From contig JAZQNW010000002.1 in the NCBI GenBank assembly GCA_045627525.1, forward strand, positions 62,001 to 126,000: 64,000 nt of DNA, in the 5' to 3' direction. The first letter of the stretch is position 1, and each line of letters opens with the position of its first letter. Under the pieces are notes generated by a model, which saw only the letters and a list, made by a program, of their open reading frames with translations, was not told the origin of the DNA and made no database searches. This DNA comes from CAG-877 sp045627525. Its GTDB lineage: Bacteria; Bacillota_I; Bacilli_A; RF39; UBA660. Below are positions 1 to 8,273 of this stretch, in pieces. The position numbers and the translations under genes were made by a program.

Positions 1-1133
1 AATATTGGTAAACCAGCTATTATTACTAAGAATAAAGCACCTAAAACAGTAAGTCTTGATAAGACCTTATTCATATACTGTTTTGTTTCATCACCTGGTC
101 TGATTCCTGGAATATATCCACCATTTTCTTGTAAGTTCTTTGCAAATTCTTCTGGTTTTAATTGTACGAATGTATAGAAATATGCAAAGAAGAAAATTAA
201 TAGTACATATATTAAGAATCCTACTGGTGTTGTATATGATAAATATTTTTGTACAAATACAGCAAATCCCTCATTTTTAACTACTCTTGCTATTATACTT
301 GGGATTGATAATAAGCTTGATGCGAAGATTACAGGAATTACTCCTGCAGAATTAATTCTTATTGGCATAAAGCTTTGTGCTGCACTTCCATATGCACTTG
401 TTGATTTGTTGGCATATTGAATTGGTATTCTTCTTTCTGATTCTTGAATAAATATTACGCCAATTACAATACCAAAATAAATTAATACAAATAGTAAGAA
501 TTTAATAATTCCTAATGTTATAACTTGAGTTGTACCTTCAAATACTATTAAGCTTTTAAAAGCATCAATAAACATTTGAGGTATAGTTGCTAAGATACCA
601 GCCATAATTATTAAACTGACACCGTTTCCAACACCTTTTTGAGTTATCTGATCTCCTAACCATAATAGGAATGCTGTACCAGCAGTTAATACTGTTGATA
701 TATACATATATTCCAATGGATTACCTGTTTTGCCAAGGAATGCAAAAGCAAATGCATATCCTTCAATAAAGGCAAATGCTATACCCATATATCTAGTTAT
801 TTGATTCAATTTTTGACGACCTGTTGGTCCTTGTTTAGTTAACTCTGAAAAGTATGGAATAATATCCATTTGTAATAATTGCATAATAATTGATGCTGTA
901 ATGTATGGCATTACACCTAGGGCAAATATTGAGAAATTTTTTAAGGCTCCTCCACCCATGGTATTAATTAATTCTAAGAATTCTAGGTTACTTGTTAAAT
1001 CTTTAGTTGCATCAGATGGTACTCTGATTGAACAACCTAATATGAAGATCATTAGAGCCCCTAATGTAAAATATATTCTTTTTCTTAAGTCTTTATTAGT
1101 TGGGGTAAATAATTGCTTCATAAATTTAAACAT
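1..1133 (-). CDS. secY: Protein translocase subunit SecY (3' end outside window)
   Basis: The reading frame runs from an ATG at 1133 off the left edge, giving 377 codons of the SecYEG pore that exports unfolded proteins across the plasma membrane. It opens with the family-typical MFKFMKQLFTPTNKDLRKRI, followed by alternating hydrophobic helices. Recognisable SecY stretches are GVMPYITASIIMQLL, GVGNGVSLIIMAG, ESERRIPIQYA and RINSAGVIPVIFASS; the frame then continues toward the C-terminal helices beyond the window. It starts 1 nt after the rplO stop, with GAGGTGATC inside the rplO end as ribosome binding site, so the two are coupled. It is the last gene of the spc cluster visible here. Confidence 0.97.
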   Translation of the reverse strand, partial: MFKFMKQLFTPTNKDLRKRIYFTLGALMIFILGCSIRVPSDATKDLTSNLEFLELINTMGGGALKNFSIFALGVMPYITASIIMQLLQMDIIPYFSELTKQGPTGRQKLNQITRYMGIAFAFIEGYAFAFAFLGKTGNPLEYMYISTVLTAGTAFLLWLGDQITQKGVGNGVSLIIMAGILATIPQMFIDAFKSLIVFEGTTQVITLGIIKFLLFVLIYFGIVIGVIFIQESERRIPIQYANKSTSAYGSAAQSFMPIRINSAGVIPVIFASSLLSIPSIIARVVKNEGFAVFVQKYLSYTTPVGFLIYVLLIFFFAYFYTFVQLKPEEFAKNLQENGGYIPGIRPGDETKQYMNKVLSRLTVLGALFLVIIAGLPI

Positions 1134-1134
1134 A

Positions 1135-1578
1135 TTAGATCACCTCAGCTTTACTTCCTGACTCTTTGATCTTTTCTAAAGCGCTAGTTGAAAATTTGTT
1201 AGCTTGAATAGTTAATTTCTTTTCTAACTTTCCTTCTCCTAATACTTTAACTCCATCTAATTGATTTTTTATTATACCAGTTTCTTTTAATAAAGCTGGA
1301 TTAACTACTGTTCCATCTTCAAATCTATTTAAAGTTTCTAGATTAATAACAGCATATCTTGTCTTAAATTTACCATTAGTAAATCCTCTTTTTGGGATAC
1401 GTCTATATAATGGTAATTGTCCACCTTCAAATACTGGATTGATACTACCACCACTACGTGCTTTTTGTCCTTTTTGTCCACGACCACAAGTTTTACCTAA
1501 GCCGCTTCCAGAACCACGTCCTACACGCTTCTTTTCGTGGGTAGCACCGATATTTTTTTCTAATTCATGTAATTTCAT
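1135..1578 (-). CDS. rplO: 50S ribosomal protein L15 (uL15)
   Basis: 147 aa, normal length. The glycine-rich basic N-terminus (residues about 18-45, RVGRGSGSGLGKTCGRGQKG) is the part of L15 that threads into 23S rRNA; the C-terminal half is the globular domain. L15 is a late assembly protein of the large subunit. The start overlaps the rpsE stop by one base (TAATG). In most Firmicutes rpmD (L30) sits between rpsE and rplO; here there is no room for it. Confidence 0.97.
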   Translation of the reverse strand: MKLHELEKNIGATHEKKRVGRGSGSGLGKTCGRGQKGQKARSGGSINPVFEGGQLPLYRRIPKRGFTNGKFKTRYAVINLETLNRFEDGTVVNPALLKETGIIKNQLDGVKVLGEGKLEKKLTIQANKFSTSALEKIKESGSKAEVI

Positions 1579-2087
1579 TATCCTAATATCTCCTCTACTG
1601 TTTTTCCACGAAGTGCTGCAACTTCTTCTGGAGTCTTAATAGACTTTAATGCATTGATTGCAGCAGTGGCCATATTTAATTTATTTCTTGCTTTTCCTGC
1701 TTTAGACACAACATCACGAATTCCTGCTAATTCTAAAACTTTACGAACTGAACTACCAGCAATGATACCAGTACCAGCAGCAGCTGGCTTAAGCATAACT
1801 TTAGCAGCTCCTTCTGTTCCGATAACTTCATGGGCAATTGTTCTTCCGTCTATTAGAGGTACTGTGATTATATTCTTATTTGCAGCTTGAATAGCTTTTT
1901 TAATTGCATCAGGTACTTCATTAGCTTTTCCAATACCTAATCCAACTTTTCCTTTACGATCTCCGACAACTACGATAGCAGAATATCTTCTTTGACGTCC
2001 ACCTTTGTTAACTTTAACAACACTTTTAACGCCAATTACTTCTTCTTCGAAAAGTTTGTCTTTAGTTTCATGAGCTTTCTTTTGCAT
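1578..2087 (-). CDS. rpsE: 30S ribosomal protein S5 (uS5)
   Basis: 169 aa. The N-terminal double-stranded RNA-binding domain contains SVVKVNKGGRQRRYSAIVVV, the S5 signature and spectinomycin-loop region, followed by GKVGLGIGKANEVPDAIKKA and a C-terminal S5 domain with GTGIIAGSSVRKVLELAGI. S5 helps set decoding accuracy at the mRNA entry channel. It lies 12 nt downstream of rplR and overlaps rplO by one base in the spc operon. Confidence 0.98.
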   Translation of the reverse strand: MQKKAHETKDKLFEEEVIGVKSVVKVNKGGRQRRYSAIVVVGDRKGKVGLGIGKANEVPDAIKKAIQAANKNIITVPLIDGRTIAHEVIGTEGAAKVMLKPAAAGTGIIAGSSVRKVLELAGIRDVVSKAGKARNKLNMATAAINALKSIKTPEEVAALRGKTVEEILG

Positions 2088-2099
2088 AATACCCTCCTA

Positions 2100-2462
2100 T
2101 TAGAATTCTAATCCATTTTCACGTGCAGCATCTGCTAAAGCAGCTACACGTCCATGATAAAGGTATCCTCCTCTATCAAATACCACTTTTGTAATTTTTG
2201 CTTTTGTTGCTTTTTGAGCAATAGCCTTTCCAACAACTTTAGCTGCTTCAACATTACTTCCATTTTTAAGTTTTAGATCTTTGTCTAATGAGGAAGCTGA
2301 TACAAGAGTAGTTTTAGTTTCATCATCAATGATTTGTGCATAAATTCCTTTATTAGAACGGAATACACATAATCTAGGTATTGCGCTTGTTCCAATGATT
2401 GTCTTACGAATTCTTTCGTGACGACTCTTACGCATACTATTACGAGATTCTTTTTTTATCAT
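2100..2462 (-). CDS. rplR: 50S ribosomal protein L18 (uL18)
   Basis: 120 aa, usual size. L18 binds 5S rRNA in the central protuberance. The basic N-terminus (KSRHERIRKTI) and the end FDRGGYLYHGRVAALADAAR are family hallmarks. The first ATG has AGGAG eight bases upstream, so it is kept as start, although a second Met at residue 10 (2435) is possible. Order rplF-rplR-rpsE is canonical. Confidence 0.97.
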   Translation of the reverse strand: MIKKESRNSMRKSRHERIRKTIIGTSAIPRLCVFRSNKGIYAQIIDDETKTTLVSASSLDKDLKLKNGSNVEAAKVVGKAIAQKATKAKITKVVFDRGGYLYHGRVAALADAARENGLEF

Positions 2463-2484
2463 TTTAATTTCTCCTTCCTACTAA

Positions 2485-3015
2485 CTAAGCAGCTTTCTTT
2501 CCTTCTTTACGACGAATATGTTCATCTTTGTAACGAATACCTTTACCTTTATATGGTTCAGGTTGTCTTACTTTTCTAATATTAGCAGCAAATTCTCCTA
2601 CTAATACTTTATCAATACCTTTTACTGTTATTTCAGTATTACTGTTTGATTCTACTGTTAAACCTTCAGGTATTTCCATTTCTACTGGATGTGAATAACC
2701 AGCATTAATTACTAATTTTTTTCCTTGAACATTGAAACGATAACCAACACCAATGATTTCTAGTCCTTTTTCATAGCCATTTGTTACACCAATAATCATA
2801 TTGTTAACTAATGCATTCATAGTACCGTGCATTGCTTTAGCACTTTCGTTTGCGCGTTCAAATGTTAATTCATTTCCTTCAAGTTTCATTGAAATATCTT
2901 TTAACATTGGTTGTGTTAGAGTACCTTTTGGTCCTTTTACAGTGACAACATTATCATTATTTTCAATTGTTACACCTGCTGGAACTGTGATTATACGATT
3001 TCCTATACGGCTCAT
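2485..3015 (-). CDS. rplF: 50S ribosomal protein L6 (uL6)
   Basis: 176 aa with the tandem L6 fold: MSRIGNRIITVPAGV at the start, NNMIIGVTNGYEKGLEIIGVGYR in the middle and the signature region RQPEPYKGKGIRYKDEHIRR at the C-terminus, which contacts the sarcin-ricin loop area of 23S rRNA. Spacing to rpsH (27 nt) and rplR (22 nt) fits one transcript. Nothing unusual is seen. Confidence 0.98.
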   Translation of the reverse strand: MSRIGNRIITVPAGVTIENNDNVVTVKGPKGTLTQPMLKDISMKLEGNELTFERANESAKAMHGTMNALVNNMIIGVTNGYEKGLEIIGVGYRFNVQGKKLVINAGYSHPVEMEIPEGLTVESNSNTEITVKGIDKVLVGEFAANIRKVRQPEPYKGKGIRYKDEHIRRKEGKKAA

Positions 3016-3042
3016 ATTGACACCTCCTTATATTTTATTCTA

Positions 3043-3444
3043 TTACCAAATATAAGCTAGAACTTCCCCACCTATATTTTCTTTACGAGCTTCTTTATCT
3101 GTCATTATTCCTTTTGATGTAGAAATGATTGCTATTCCTAATCCATTTAATACTTTAGGAATTTCATCATTTTTAGCATAAACACGAAGTCCTGGTTTGG
3201 AAATTCTCTTTAGCCCAGTGATAACTCTTTCTTTTTTATCTGTATATTTTAAAGTTAAAACAATAGTTCCTTGAGCATCTTCTTTAATTATTTTAAAGTC
3301 TTTTATAAATCCTTCTTCTTTTAATATTCTTGCGATTTCTTTCTTGATGTTTGAAGCAGGAACTTTTACTTCTTCATAACGCATTTGGTTTGCATTACGA
3401 ATACGTGTTAACATATCTGCAATTGTATCTGTTACTACTGCCAT
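3043..3444 (-). CDS. rpsH: 30S ribosomal protein S8 (uS8)
   Basis: 133 aa. N-terminal DTIADMLTRIRNANQMRYEEV and C-terminal STSKGIMTDKEARKENIGGE are diagnostic. S8 binds helix 21 of 16S rRNA and in E. coli is the translational repressor of the spc operon. Whether it regulates here cannot be told, because no obvious S8-binding mimic was recognised near rplE. Confidence 0.98.
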   Translation of the reverse strand: MAVVTDTIADMLTRIRNANQMRYEEVKVPASNIKKEIARILKEEGFIKDFKIIKEDAQGTIVLTLKYTDKKERVITGLKRISKPGLRVYAKNDEIPKVLNGLGIAIISTSKGIMTDKEARKENIGGEVLAYIW

Positions 3445-3464
3445 TTCATTTCCTCCTTTCCAAA

Positions 3465-3650
3465 TTACCAGCTAGATTTCTTTATTCCTGGTATTTGTCC
3501 TTTATAAGCTAATTCACGGAAGCAAATACGGCAGATTCCGAATTTACTCATAACTGCGTGTGGACGACCGCAACGAGAACATCTAGTATATTCACGTACT
3601 TTAAATTTTTGTGGTCTATTAGCTTTTACTATCATACTTTTCTTTGCCAT
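3465..3650 (-). CDS. rpsN: 30S ribosomal protein S14, zinc-binding (C+) type
   Basis: 61 aa, the short form of S14. Cysteines 24, 27, 40 and 43 form the CxxC-x12-CxxC zinc ribbon, so this is the C+ paralogue (often called RpsZ/RpsNA) typical of Gram-positives. S14 sits in the head of the 30S subunit. It lies between rplE and rpsH as usual. A zinc-independent long paralogue, if present, is not in this window. Confidence 0.97.
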   Translation of the reverse strand: MAKKSMIVKANRPQKFKVREYTRCSRCGRPHAVMSKFGICRICFRELAYKGQIPGIKKSSW

Positions 3651-3662
3651 AATATTCCTCCA

Positions 3663-4202
3663 TTACTTTCTAAAAGGAATTCCAAGTCCATTTAATAAGT
3701 CGAAAGATTCCTCATTTGATTTTGCTGTTGTTACGAATACGATATCCATACCACGTACTTTTACAACATCATCATAATCTATTTCTGAAAAGATTAATTG
3801 TTCTTTAATTCCCATTGTATAATTTCCTCTACCATCGAAGGCTTTTGGACTAACTCCACGGAAATCTCTAACTGCTGGTAATGAGATAGAAATTAGTTTG
3901 TCCATAAAGTTATACATATTTTCTCCTCTAAGTGTAACTTTACAACCAATTGCTTGTCCTTCTCTTACTTTAAATCCAGCTATTGATTTTTTTGCTTTTG
4001 TAACTACTGGTTTTTGACCAGCAATTTTTGCTAAGTCTGCAACAGCAGCATCTAATAATTTAGAATTTCCTGTAGCATCTCCAGCACCAATATTAATAAC
4101 TATCTTTTCTAGTTTTGGTACTTCCATTTTTGACTTATAATTATATTTGTTCATTAAACTTGGAACTACTTCATTTAAGTATTTCTCTTTTAGGCGGTTC
4201 AT
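3663..4202 (-). CDS. rplE: 50S ribosomal protein L5 (uL5)
   Basis: 179 aa, standard. L5 binds 5S rRNA and contacts the P-site tRNA through its P-loop. Signature stretches are PKLEKIVINIGAGDA near residue 30, KKSIAGFKVREGQAIGCKVTLRG in the middle, RDFRGVSPKAFDGRGNYTMGIKEQ and the end LLNGLGIPFRK. It is followed 12 nt later by rpsN. Confidence 0.98.
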   Translation of the reverse strand: MNRLKEKYLNEVVPSLMNKYNYKSKMEVPKLEKIVINIGAGDATGNSKLLDAAVADLAKIAGQKPVVTKAKKSIAGFKVREGQAIGCKVTLRGENMYNFMDKLISISLPAVRDFRGVSPKAFDGRGNYTMGIKEQLIFSEIDYDDVVKVRGMDIVFVTTAKSNEESFDLLNGLGIPFRK

Positions 4203-4220
4203 AGATTACCCTCCTTCCAA

Positions 4221-4532
4221 TTAATCAAGCTTCTCGTTTGATTTTTTTGCTATTCTTATTTTTTTATTTGTTTTTGAATCAATTGTATGTCCTATTCTAG
4301 TTCTTTTCTTAGTTTTAGGATCAATTATCATAACATTTGATGCATTGATTGGTGCTTCTACTTCAAGAATTCCACCAGTTTCTTGTCCTGTAGGTTTTTG
4401 ATGTTTCTTAACAATATGAACACCTTCAACTACTACTTTGTTTTCAGCTCTTAATGTTTTAATTATTTTTCCTTTTTTACCTTTATCAGAACCAGCGATA
4501 ACTACAACTTCATCTCCTACTTTAAAGTTCAT
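4221..4532 (-). CDS. rplX: 50S ribosomal protein L24 (uL24)
   Basis: 103 aa. The N-terminal KOW motif (VGDEVVVIAGSDKGKKGKII) is the RNA-binding element. L24 is one of the two initiators of 50S assembly and lies near the peptide exit. The order rplN-rplX-rplE is canonical and the spacings are short (13 and 18 nt). Confidence 0.97.
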   Translation of the reverse strand: MNFKVGDEVVVIAGSDKGKKGKIIKTLRAENKVVVEGVHIVKKHQKPTGQETGGILEVEAPINASNVMIIDPKTKKRTRIGHTIDSKTNKKIRIAKKSNEKLD

Positions 4533-4545
4533 ATTTATCCTCCTC

Positions 4546-4914
4546 TTATAGTACTTCTTTTGCTAAAGATACTATTTTCATATAATCTTTATCACGAAGT
4601 TCTCTTGCTACTGGTCCAAAAATACGAGTTCCTACTGGACTCTTGTCATCACGAATGATAACGCAAGCATTGTCATCGAACTTAATGTATGATCCATCTT
4701 CACGACGAACGCCTTGACGACTACGAACGATAACTGCTTTTACAACTTTTCCTTTTGGAATTGGTGAGTTTGGAATAGCACTTTTTACTGTTCCAACTAC
4801 TACATCACCAATGTTACCTGTTTTTACTTTACTTCCACCTAGAACACGGATTATTAATAATTCACGAGCTCCAGAGTTGTCAGCAACCTTCATACGGCTT
4901 TCTTGTTGTAACAT
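4546..4914 (-). CDS. rplN: 50S ribosomal protein L14 (uL14)
   Basis: 122 aa, the invariant family length. It starts MLQQESRMKVADNSGARELL and has the signature GDVVVGTVKSAIPNSPIPKG and IFGPVARELRDKDYMKIVSLA at the end. L14 contacts L19 and helix 14 of 16S rRNA (bridge B8), and is the docking site of the silencing factor RsfS. Highly conserved, no anomalies. Confidence 0.98.
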   Translation of the reverse strand: MLQQESRMKVADNSGARELLIIRVLGGSKVKTGNIGDVVVGTVKSAIPNSPIPKGKVVKAVIVRSRQGVRREDGSYIKFDDNACVIIRDDKSPVGTRIFGPVARELRDKDYMKIVSLAKEVL

Positions 4915-4941
4915 AGATTATTCCTCCTTCTCATCTAAGCG

Positions 4942-5202
4942 TTAAATAATAACTGCTTCTTTAACTATTTCTTTCAAATAGAAATGCTTAGTTTTTGATA
5001 GTGGTCTAGTTTCTACTATACGAACTACATCTCCAACTTTAGCAATATTCTTTTCATCATGTACACAATATTTTTTTGAGCTTTTAACTCTTTTGTGATA
5101 TAACGGATGGTTTTTATAAGTTTCAACTAAAACGCTTATTGTTTTATCATTAGTTGCGCTAACAACTTTACCAACTAATTCTTTTCTTACTTTCTTTTCC
5201 AC
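4942..5202 (-). CDS. rpsQ: 30S ribosomal protein S17 (uS17)
   Basis: 86 aa OB-fold protein that binds 16S rRNA early in small-subunit assembly. RKELVGKVVSATNDKTISVLVE, HPLYHKRVKSSKKYCVHDE and GDVVRIVETRPLSKTKHF are the S17 signature segments. It is placed between rpmC (11 nt upstream) and rplN as in other Firmicutes. Confidence 0.97.
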   Translation of the reverse strand: MEKKVRKELVGKVVSATNDKTISVLVETYKNHPLYHKRVKSSKKYCVHDEKNIAKVGDVVRIVETRPLSKTKHFYLKEIVKEAVII

Positions 5203-5213
5203 TTTATACCCTC

Positions 5214-5408
5214 CTATTCGCTAATCTCACGTTCTCTTAGAACGGTTTTATATCTTGCAACGGTGTGTCTTAACTCTCTTATTCTAGAAGGCTTTTCTAG
5301 AGTACCAGTTGCTTGTTGAAAACGTAAATTAAATAATTCTTCTTTTGCTTCAACTAATTTATTATTTATTTCTTCAGTTGATAATTCTCTTATTTCTTTA
5401 ACCTTCAT
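5214..5408 (-). CDS. rpmC: 50S ribosomal protein L29 (uL29)
   Basis: Helical-hairpin protein at the exit tunnel, next to L23, where SRP and trigger factor dock. The family motif ELFNLRFQQATGTLEKPSRIRELRHTVAR is present. A longer reading from 5423 is open, but the ATG at 5408 (MKVKEIRELS) has GGTGGTGA seven bases upstream and matches the usual L29 start, giving 64 aa. The gene overlaps the rplP 3' end by 11 bp, implying translational coupling. Confidence 0.95.
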   Translation of the reverse strand: MKVKEIRELSTEEINNKLVEAKEELFNLRFQQATGTLEKPSRIRELRHTVARYKTVLREREISE

Positions 5409-5829
5409 TTGATTCACCACCATTTTCTCTCATAACAAATTTTGTAGCTATTGGTAATTTGTGAGATGCAAGTCTTAATGCTTCACGAGCAACTTCTTCA
5501 GTAACTCCAGAAATTTCAAACATTATTTTTCCTTCTTTTACTACTGCAACCCATCCTTCAACATTACCTTTACCTTTACCTTGTCTTGTACCAATAGGTT
5601 TTTTAGTTAATGGCATGTGTGGAAATATATTTATCCAAACTTTACCACCACGTTTCATGTAACGTGTCATAGCAACACGAGCAGCTTCGATTTGATTAGC
5701 AGTAATCCAAGCTCCTTCTTTTGCTTGTAGACCATAATCACCAAAGTGTAATTCTCTATTTCCACGAGATTTACCTTCATGAGGTAATCTATGTACACGA
5801 CGATATTTAGTTCTTGACGGTATTAACAT
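5398..5829 (-). CDS. rplP: 50S ribosomal protein L16 (uL16)
   Basis: 143 aa. MLIPSRTKYRRVHR, GRNRELHFGDYGLQAKEGAWI, the RYMKRGGKVWINIFPHMPLTKKP region and GKGKGNVEGWVAVVK are all L16 hallmarks. L16 lies at the A-site finger and is needed for late maturation of the peptidyl-transferase centre. Its end overlaps rpmC; rpsC ends 2 nt upstream. Confidence 0.98.
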   Translation of the reverse strand: MLIPSRTKYRRVHRLPHEGKSRGNRELHFGDYGLQAKEGAWITANQIEAARVAMTRYMKRGGKVWINIFPHMPLTKKPIGTRQGKGKGNVEGWVAVVKEGKIMFEISGVTEEVAREALRLASHKLPIATKFVMRENGGESNEG

Positions 5830-5831
5830 AA

Positions 5832-6482
5832 TTAATTACCTCCTTTAGCCTTTTTATTTAGGATTTCTCCCTTGTAGATCCAAACCTTTACACCAATTTT
5901 TCCAAATGTTGTATCAGCTTCTGCTGTTGCATAGTCAACATCTGCTCTTAATGTGTGTAGAGGAATTGTTCCTTCAGTGTATCCTTCGCTACGTGCCATA
6001 TCAGCTCCACCTAGACGTCCAGATACTGATGTTTTAATTCCTTTAGCTCCTGCTTTCATAGCGTTTTTAATAGCACGCTTTTGAGCCATACGGAATGATG
6101 CTCTATTAGTTATTTGATTAGCAATAGAATCAGCAACTAATTGAGCGTTTAAATCTGCTTTTTTAATATCAACGATTGAAATTTGAACATTTTCATTAGC
6201 AATCTTTGATAGTTGTTTCTTTAACTTTTCAATTTCTTCTCCACCATGTCCGATCATAACACCTGGTTTAGAAGTATGAATTACAACTTCGCATCTTTTT
6301 TCATTTCTTTCGATTTCTACTTTAGCAATTCCAGCATTTTTAAGATTTTTTTCTAAATATTCACGAATTTTAATATCTTTAGCTAAAACTGTAGAAAAAT
6401 CTTTACTGTTAGCATACCATTTTGCTTCCCAGTCTTTATTGATGCCAAGTCTAAGTCCATTAGGATTAACCTTTTGTCCCAT
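5832..6482 (-). CDS. rpsC: 30S ribosomal protein S3 (uS3)
   Basis: 216 aa. MGQKVNPNGLRLGI at the N-terminus, a type II KH domain around residues 40-110 (GVMIGHGGEEIEKLKKQL is the GxxG loop) and a C-terminal S3 domain with GAKGIKTSVSGRLGGADMAR. S3 forms part of the mRNA entry tunnel and ribosomal helicase with S4 and S5. Normal length and context (rplV upstream, rplP downstream). Confidence 0.98.
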   Translation of the reverse strand: MGQKVNPNGLRLGINKDWEAKWYANSKDFSTVLAKDIKIREYLEKNLKNAGIAKVEIERNEKRCEVVIHTSKPGVMIGHGGEEIEKLKKQLSKIANENVQISIVDIKKADLNAQLVADSIANQITNRASFRMAQKRAIKNAMKAGAKGIKTSVSGRLGGADMARSEGYTEGTIPLHTLRADVDYATAEADTTFGKIGVKVWIYKGEILNKKAKGGN

Positions 6483-6498
6483 CTTTGTAACCTCCTTA

Positions 6499-6834
6499 TT
6501 AGTTTCTTGTAGCCACTGCTATAATAATGTGACTAGTTCTATGATCTCTATGTCCTATGTGAGAACGTGAATCAAAAAAGTGACGTTTCATTACAGGACC
6601 AGCATCTACTCTTGCTTCTTTAACATAAAGTGTTGCAGCGTCTGCACCATTATTATTAACAGCGTTAGCAATAGCAGAATCTAATACTTTTTTTGTAAGT
6701 CTTGCAGACTTATTATTAACATTACTTAATATGGTTAATGCTTCTTGAGCACTTTTACCACGTATCATGTCAGCTATTAAACGAGCTCTGATAGGTGATA
6801 CTCTAAGTCCCTTAGCAATTGCTTTTGCTTCCAT
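6499..6834 (-). CDS. rplV: 50S ribosomal protein L22 (uL22)
   Basis: 111 aa. The globular domain begins MEAKAIAKGLRVSPIRARL; the extended beta hairpin (about residues 75-105, KEARVDAGPVMKRHFFDSRS) lines the peptide exit tunnel, where changes confer macrolide resistance. The hairpin end SHIGHRDHRTSHIIIAV is slightly unlike the more usual GRA..I.KRTSHI form but keeps the RTSHI motif. Confidence 0.97.
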   Translation of the reverse strand: MEAKAIAKGLRVSPIRARLIADMIRGKSAQEALTILSNVNNKSARLTKKVLDSAIANAVNNNGADAATLYVKEARVDAGPVMKRHFFDSRSHIGHRDHRTSHIIIAVATRN

Positions 6835-6857
6835 ATTCTTACCCTCCTAGTCAAATT

Positions 6858-7127
6858 TTATTTCTTTTTGTCTGAACCATGTCCACCAAATTTACGTGTT
6901 AATGCAAATTCACCTAATTTGTGTCCAACCATATCTTCAGTTACATATACTGGTATGAATTCTTTACCATTATGAACTGCAAATGTATGTCCAATAAAAT
7001 CAGGGAAAATAGTGGAACGGCGTGACCAAGTTTTAATGACTTCTTTTTTACCAGTTTTGTTTAATTCTTGAACCTTTTTTAATAATCTATCAAAAACATA
7101 AGGTCCTTTTTTCAAACTTCTTGCCAT
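6858..7127 (-). CDS. rpsS: 30S ribosomal protein S19 (uS19)
   Basis: 89 aa. MARSLKKGPYVFDRLLKKV, IKTWSRRSTIFPDFIGHTF and the signature GHKLGEFALTRKFGGHGSDKKK are diagnostic. S19 sits in the 30S head and forms a complex with S13 and inter-subunit bridges. Position between rplB and rplV is canonical. Confidence 0.98.
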   Translation of the reverse strand: MARSLKKGPYVFDRLLKKVQELNKTGKKEVIKTWSRRSTIFPDFIGHTFAVHNGKEFIPVYVTEDMVGHKLGEFALTRKFGGHGSDKKK

Positions 7128-7144
7128 TCTTTAATCATCCTTTC

Positions 7145-7975
7145 CTATTTACTATTACGACGACGTACTATGAACTTGTCAGATTGTTTTTTCTTACGTG
7201 TCTTTAATCCAAGAGCAGGTTTACCCCAAGGTGTCATTGGCGCTTTACGTCCTACTGGAGCACGTCCTTCACCACCACCATGTGGATGGTCATTAGGGTT
7301 CATAACTGAACCACGAACTGTTGGTCTAATACCTTTATGACGATTACGTCCAGCAGTTCCTACTTTAACTAATGAAGCGTCTTCATTTCCAACAACTCCA
7401 ATAGTAGCTTTACAAGTTCCCAATACTTTTCTTTGTTCTCCACTTGATAAACGAATCATTACATAGTTTCCTTCACGTCCAAGTATTTGTGCAGATGAAC
7501 CAGCACTTCTTGCTAATTCTCCACCTTTTCCTGGGCGAAGTTCAATGTTGTGAATCATTGTACCTACTGGGATATTCATAATTGGTAATGAATTACCAAC
7601 TCTAATATCAACATTGTCACCAGCTTCAACTGTCATTCCAACAGTTAAACCTTTAGGTGCAATAATATATCTTTTTTCACCATCTGCATAATTGATTAAC
7701 GCAATATTTGCAGTTCTATTTGGATCATATTCGATGCTTGCTACTGATCCAGGTACGTTTAATTTATTTCTTTTGAAATCAATGATACGATATTTTCTTT
7801 TTGCTCCGCCACCTTGATGACGAACTGTTATCTTACCTTGATTGTTACGGCCACCATTTTTCTTAATAGTAACTGTAAGAGATTTCTCTGGAGTACTCTT
7901 TGTAATATCTTCATTTACTAAAGTGCTCATTTTTCTACGTCCTGGTGTAGTAGGTTTATAATTTCTGATTGCCAT
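7145..7975 (-). CDS. rplB: 50S ribosomal protein L2 (uL2)
   Basis: 276 aa, normal. L2 is a primary 23S-binding protein next to the peptidyl-transferase centre. MAIRNYKPTTPGRRKMS at the start, the OB and SH3-like RNA-binding domains, and the nearly invariant MNPNDHPHGGGEGRAPVGRK containing the functionally important histidine. Ends in a basic tail. Nothing unusual. Confidence 0.98.
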   Translation of the reverse strand: MAIRNYKPTTPGRRKMSTLVNEDITKSTPEKSLTVTIKKNGGRNNQGKITVRHQGGGAKRKYRIIDFKRNKLNVPGSVASIEYDPNRTANIALINYADGEKRYIIAPKGLTVGMTVEAGDNVDIRVGNSLPIMNIPVGTMIHNIELRPGKGGELARSAGSSAQILGREGNYVMIRLSSGEQRKVLGTCKATIGVVGNEDASLVKVGTAGRNRHKGIRPTVRGSVMNPNDHPHGGGEGRAPVGRKAPMTPWGKPALGLKTRKKKQSDKFIVRRRNSK

Positions 7976-7988
7976 AATTTATTCCTCC

Positions 7989-8273
7989 TTAACCAAGATC
8001 AATTGTTTGTCCTTCTGCAAGAGTAACAATTGCTTTTTTTGAACGATTAGTTAATCCTGTATAACGACCAACTCTTCTTTTCTTAGGTTTTACATTAATT
8101 GTTCTAATTGATGTAACCTTTACTTTAAAGATTTTTTCGATTGCATCTTTTATTTCTAATTTTGTAGCTTTTGGATCTACTTTAAAAGTATATTTTCCTT
8201 CGCTTTTAGCTATTTGTGATTTTTCAGTAATAACTGGTGCTTTAATTATTTCTAAATATTTAGTATCTTTCAT
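7989..8273 (-). CDS. rplW: 50S ribosomal protein L23 (uL23)
   Basis: 94 aa. L23 lies at the tunnel exit and is the docking site for trigger factor and SRP. KYLEIIKAPVITEKSQIAKSE and the basic loop NVKPKKRRVGRYTG are family signatures. The start codon overlaps the rplD stop by one base, so translation is coupled. Confidence 0.97.
   Translation of the reverse strand: MKDTKYLEIIKAPVITEKSQIAKSEGKYTFKVDPKATKLEIKDAIEKIFKVKVTSIRTINVKPKKRRVGRYTGLTNRSKKAIVTLAEGQTIDLG

Noticed and set aside
901..1161. Plus-strand open frames over the ribosomal and other minus-strand genes
   Set aside because: They lie antisense to clear genes, have no ribosome binding sites and their translations are low-complexity shadows.
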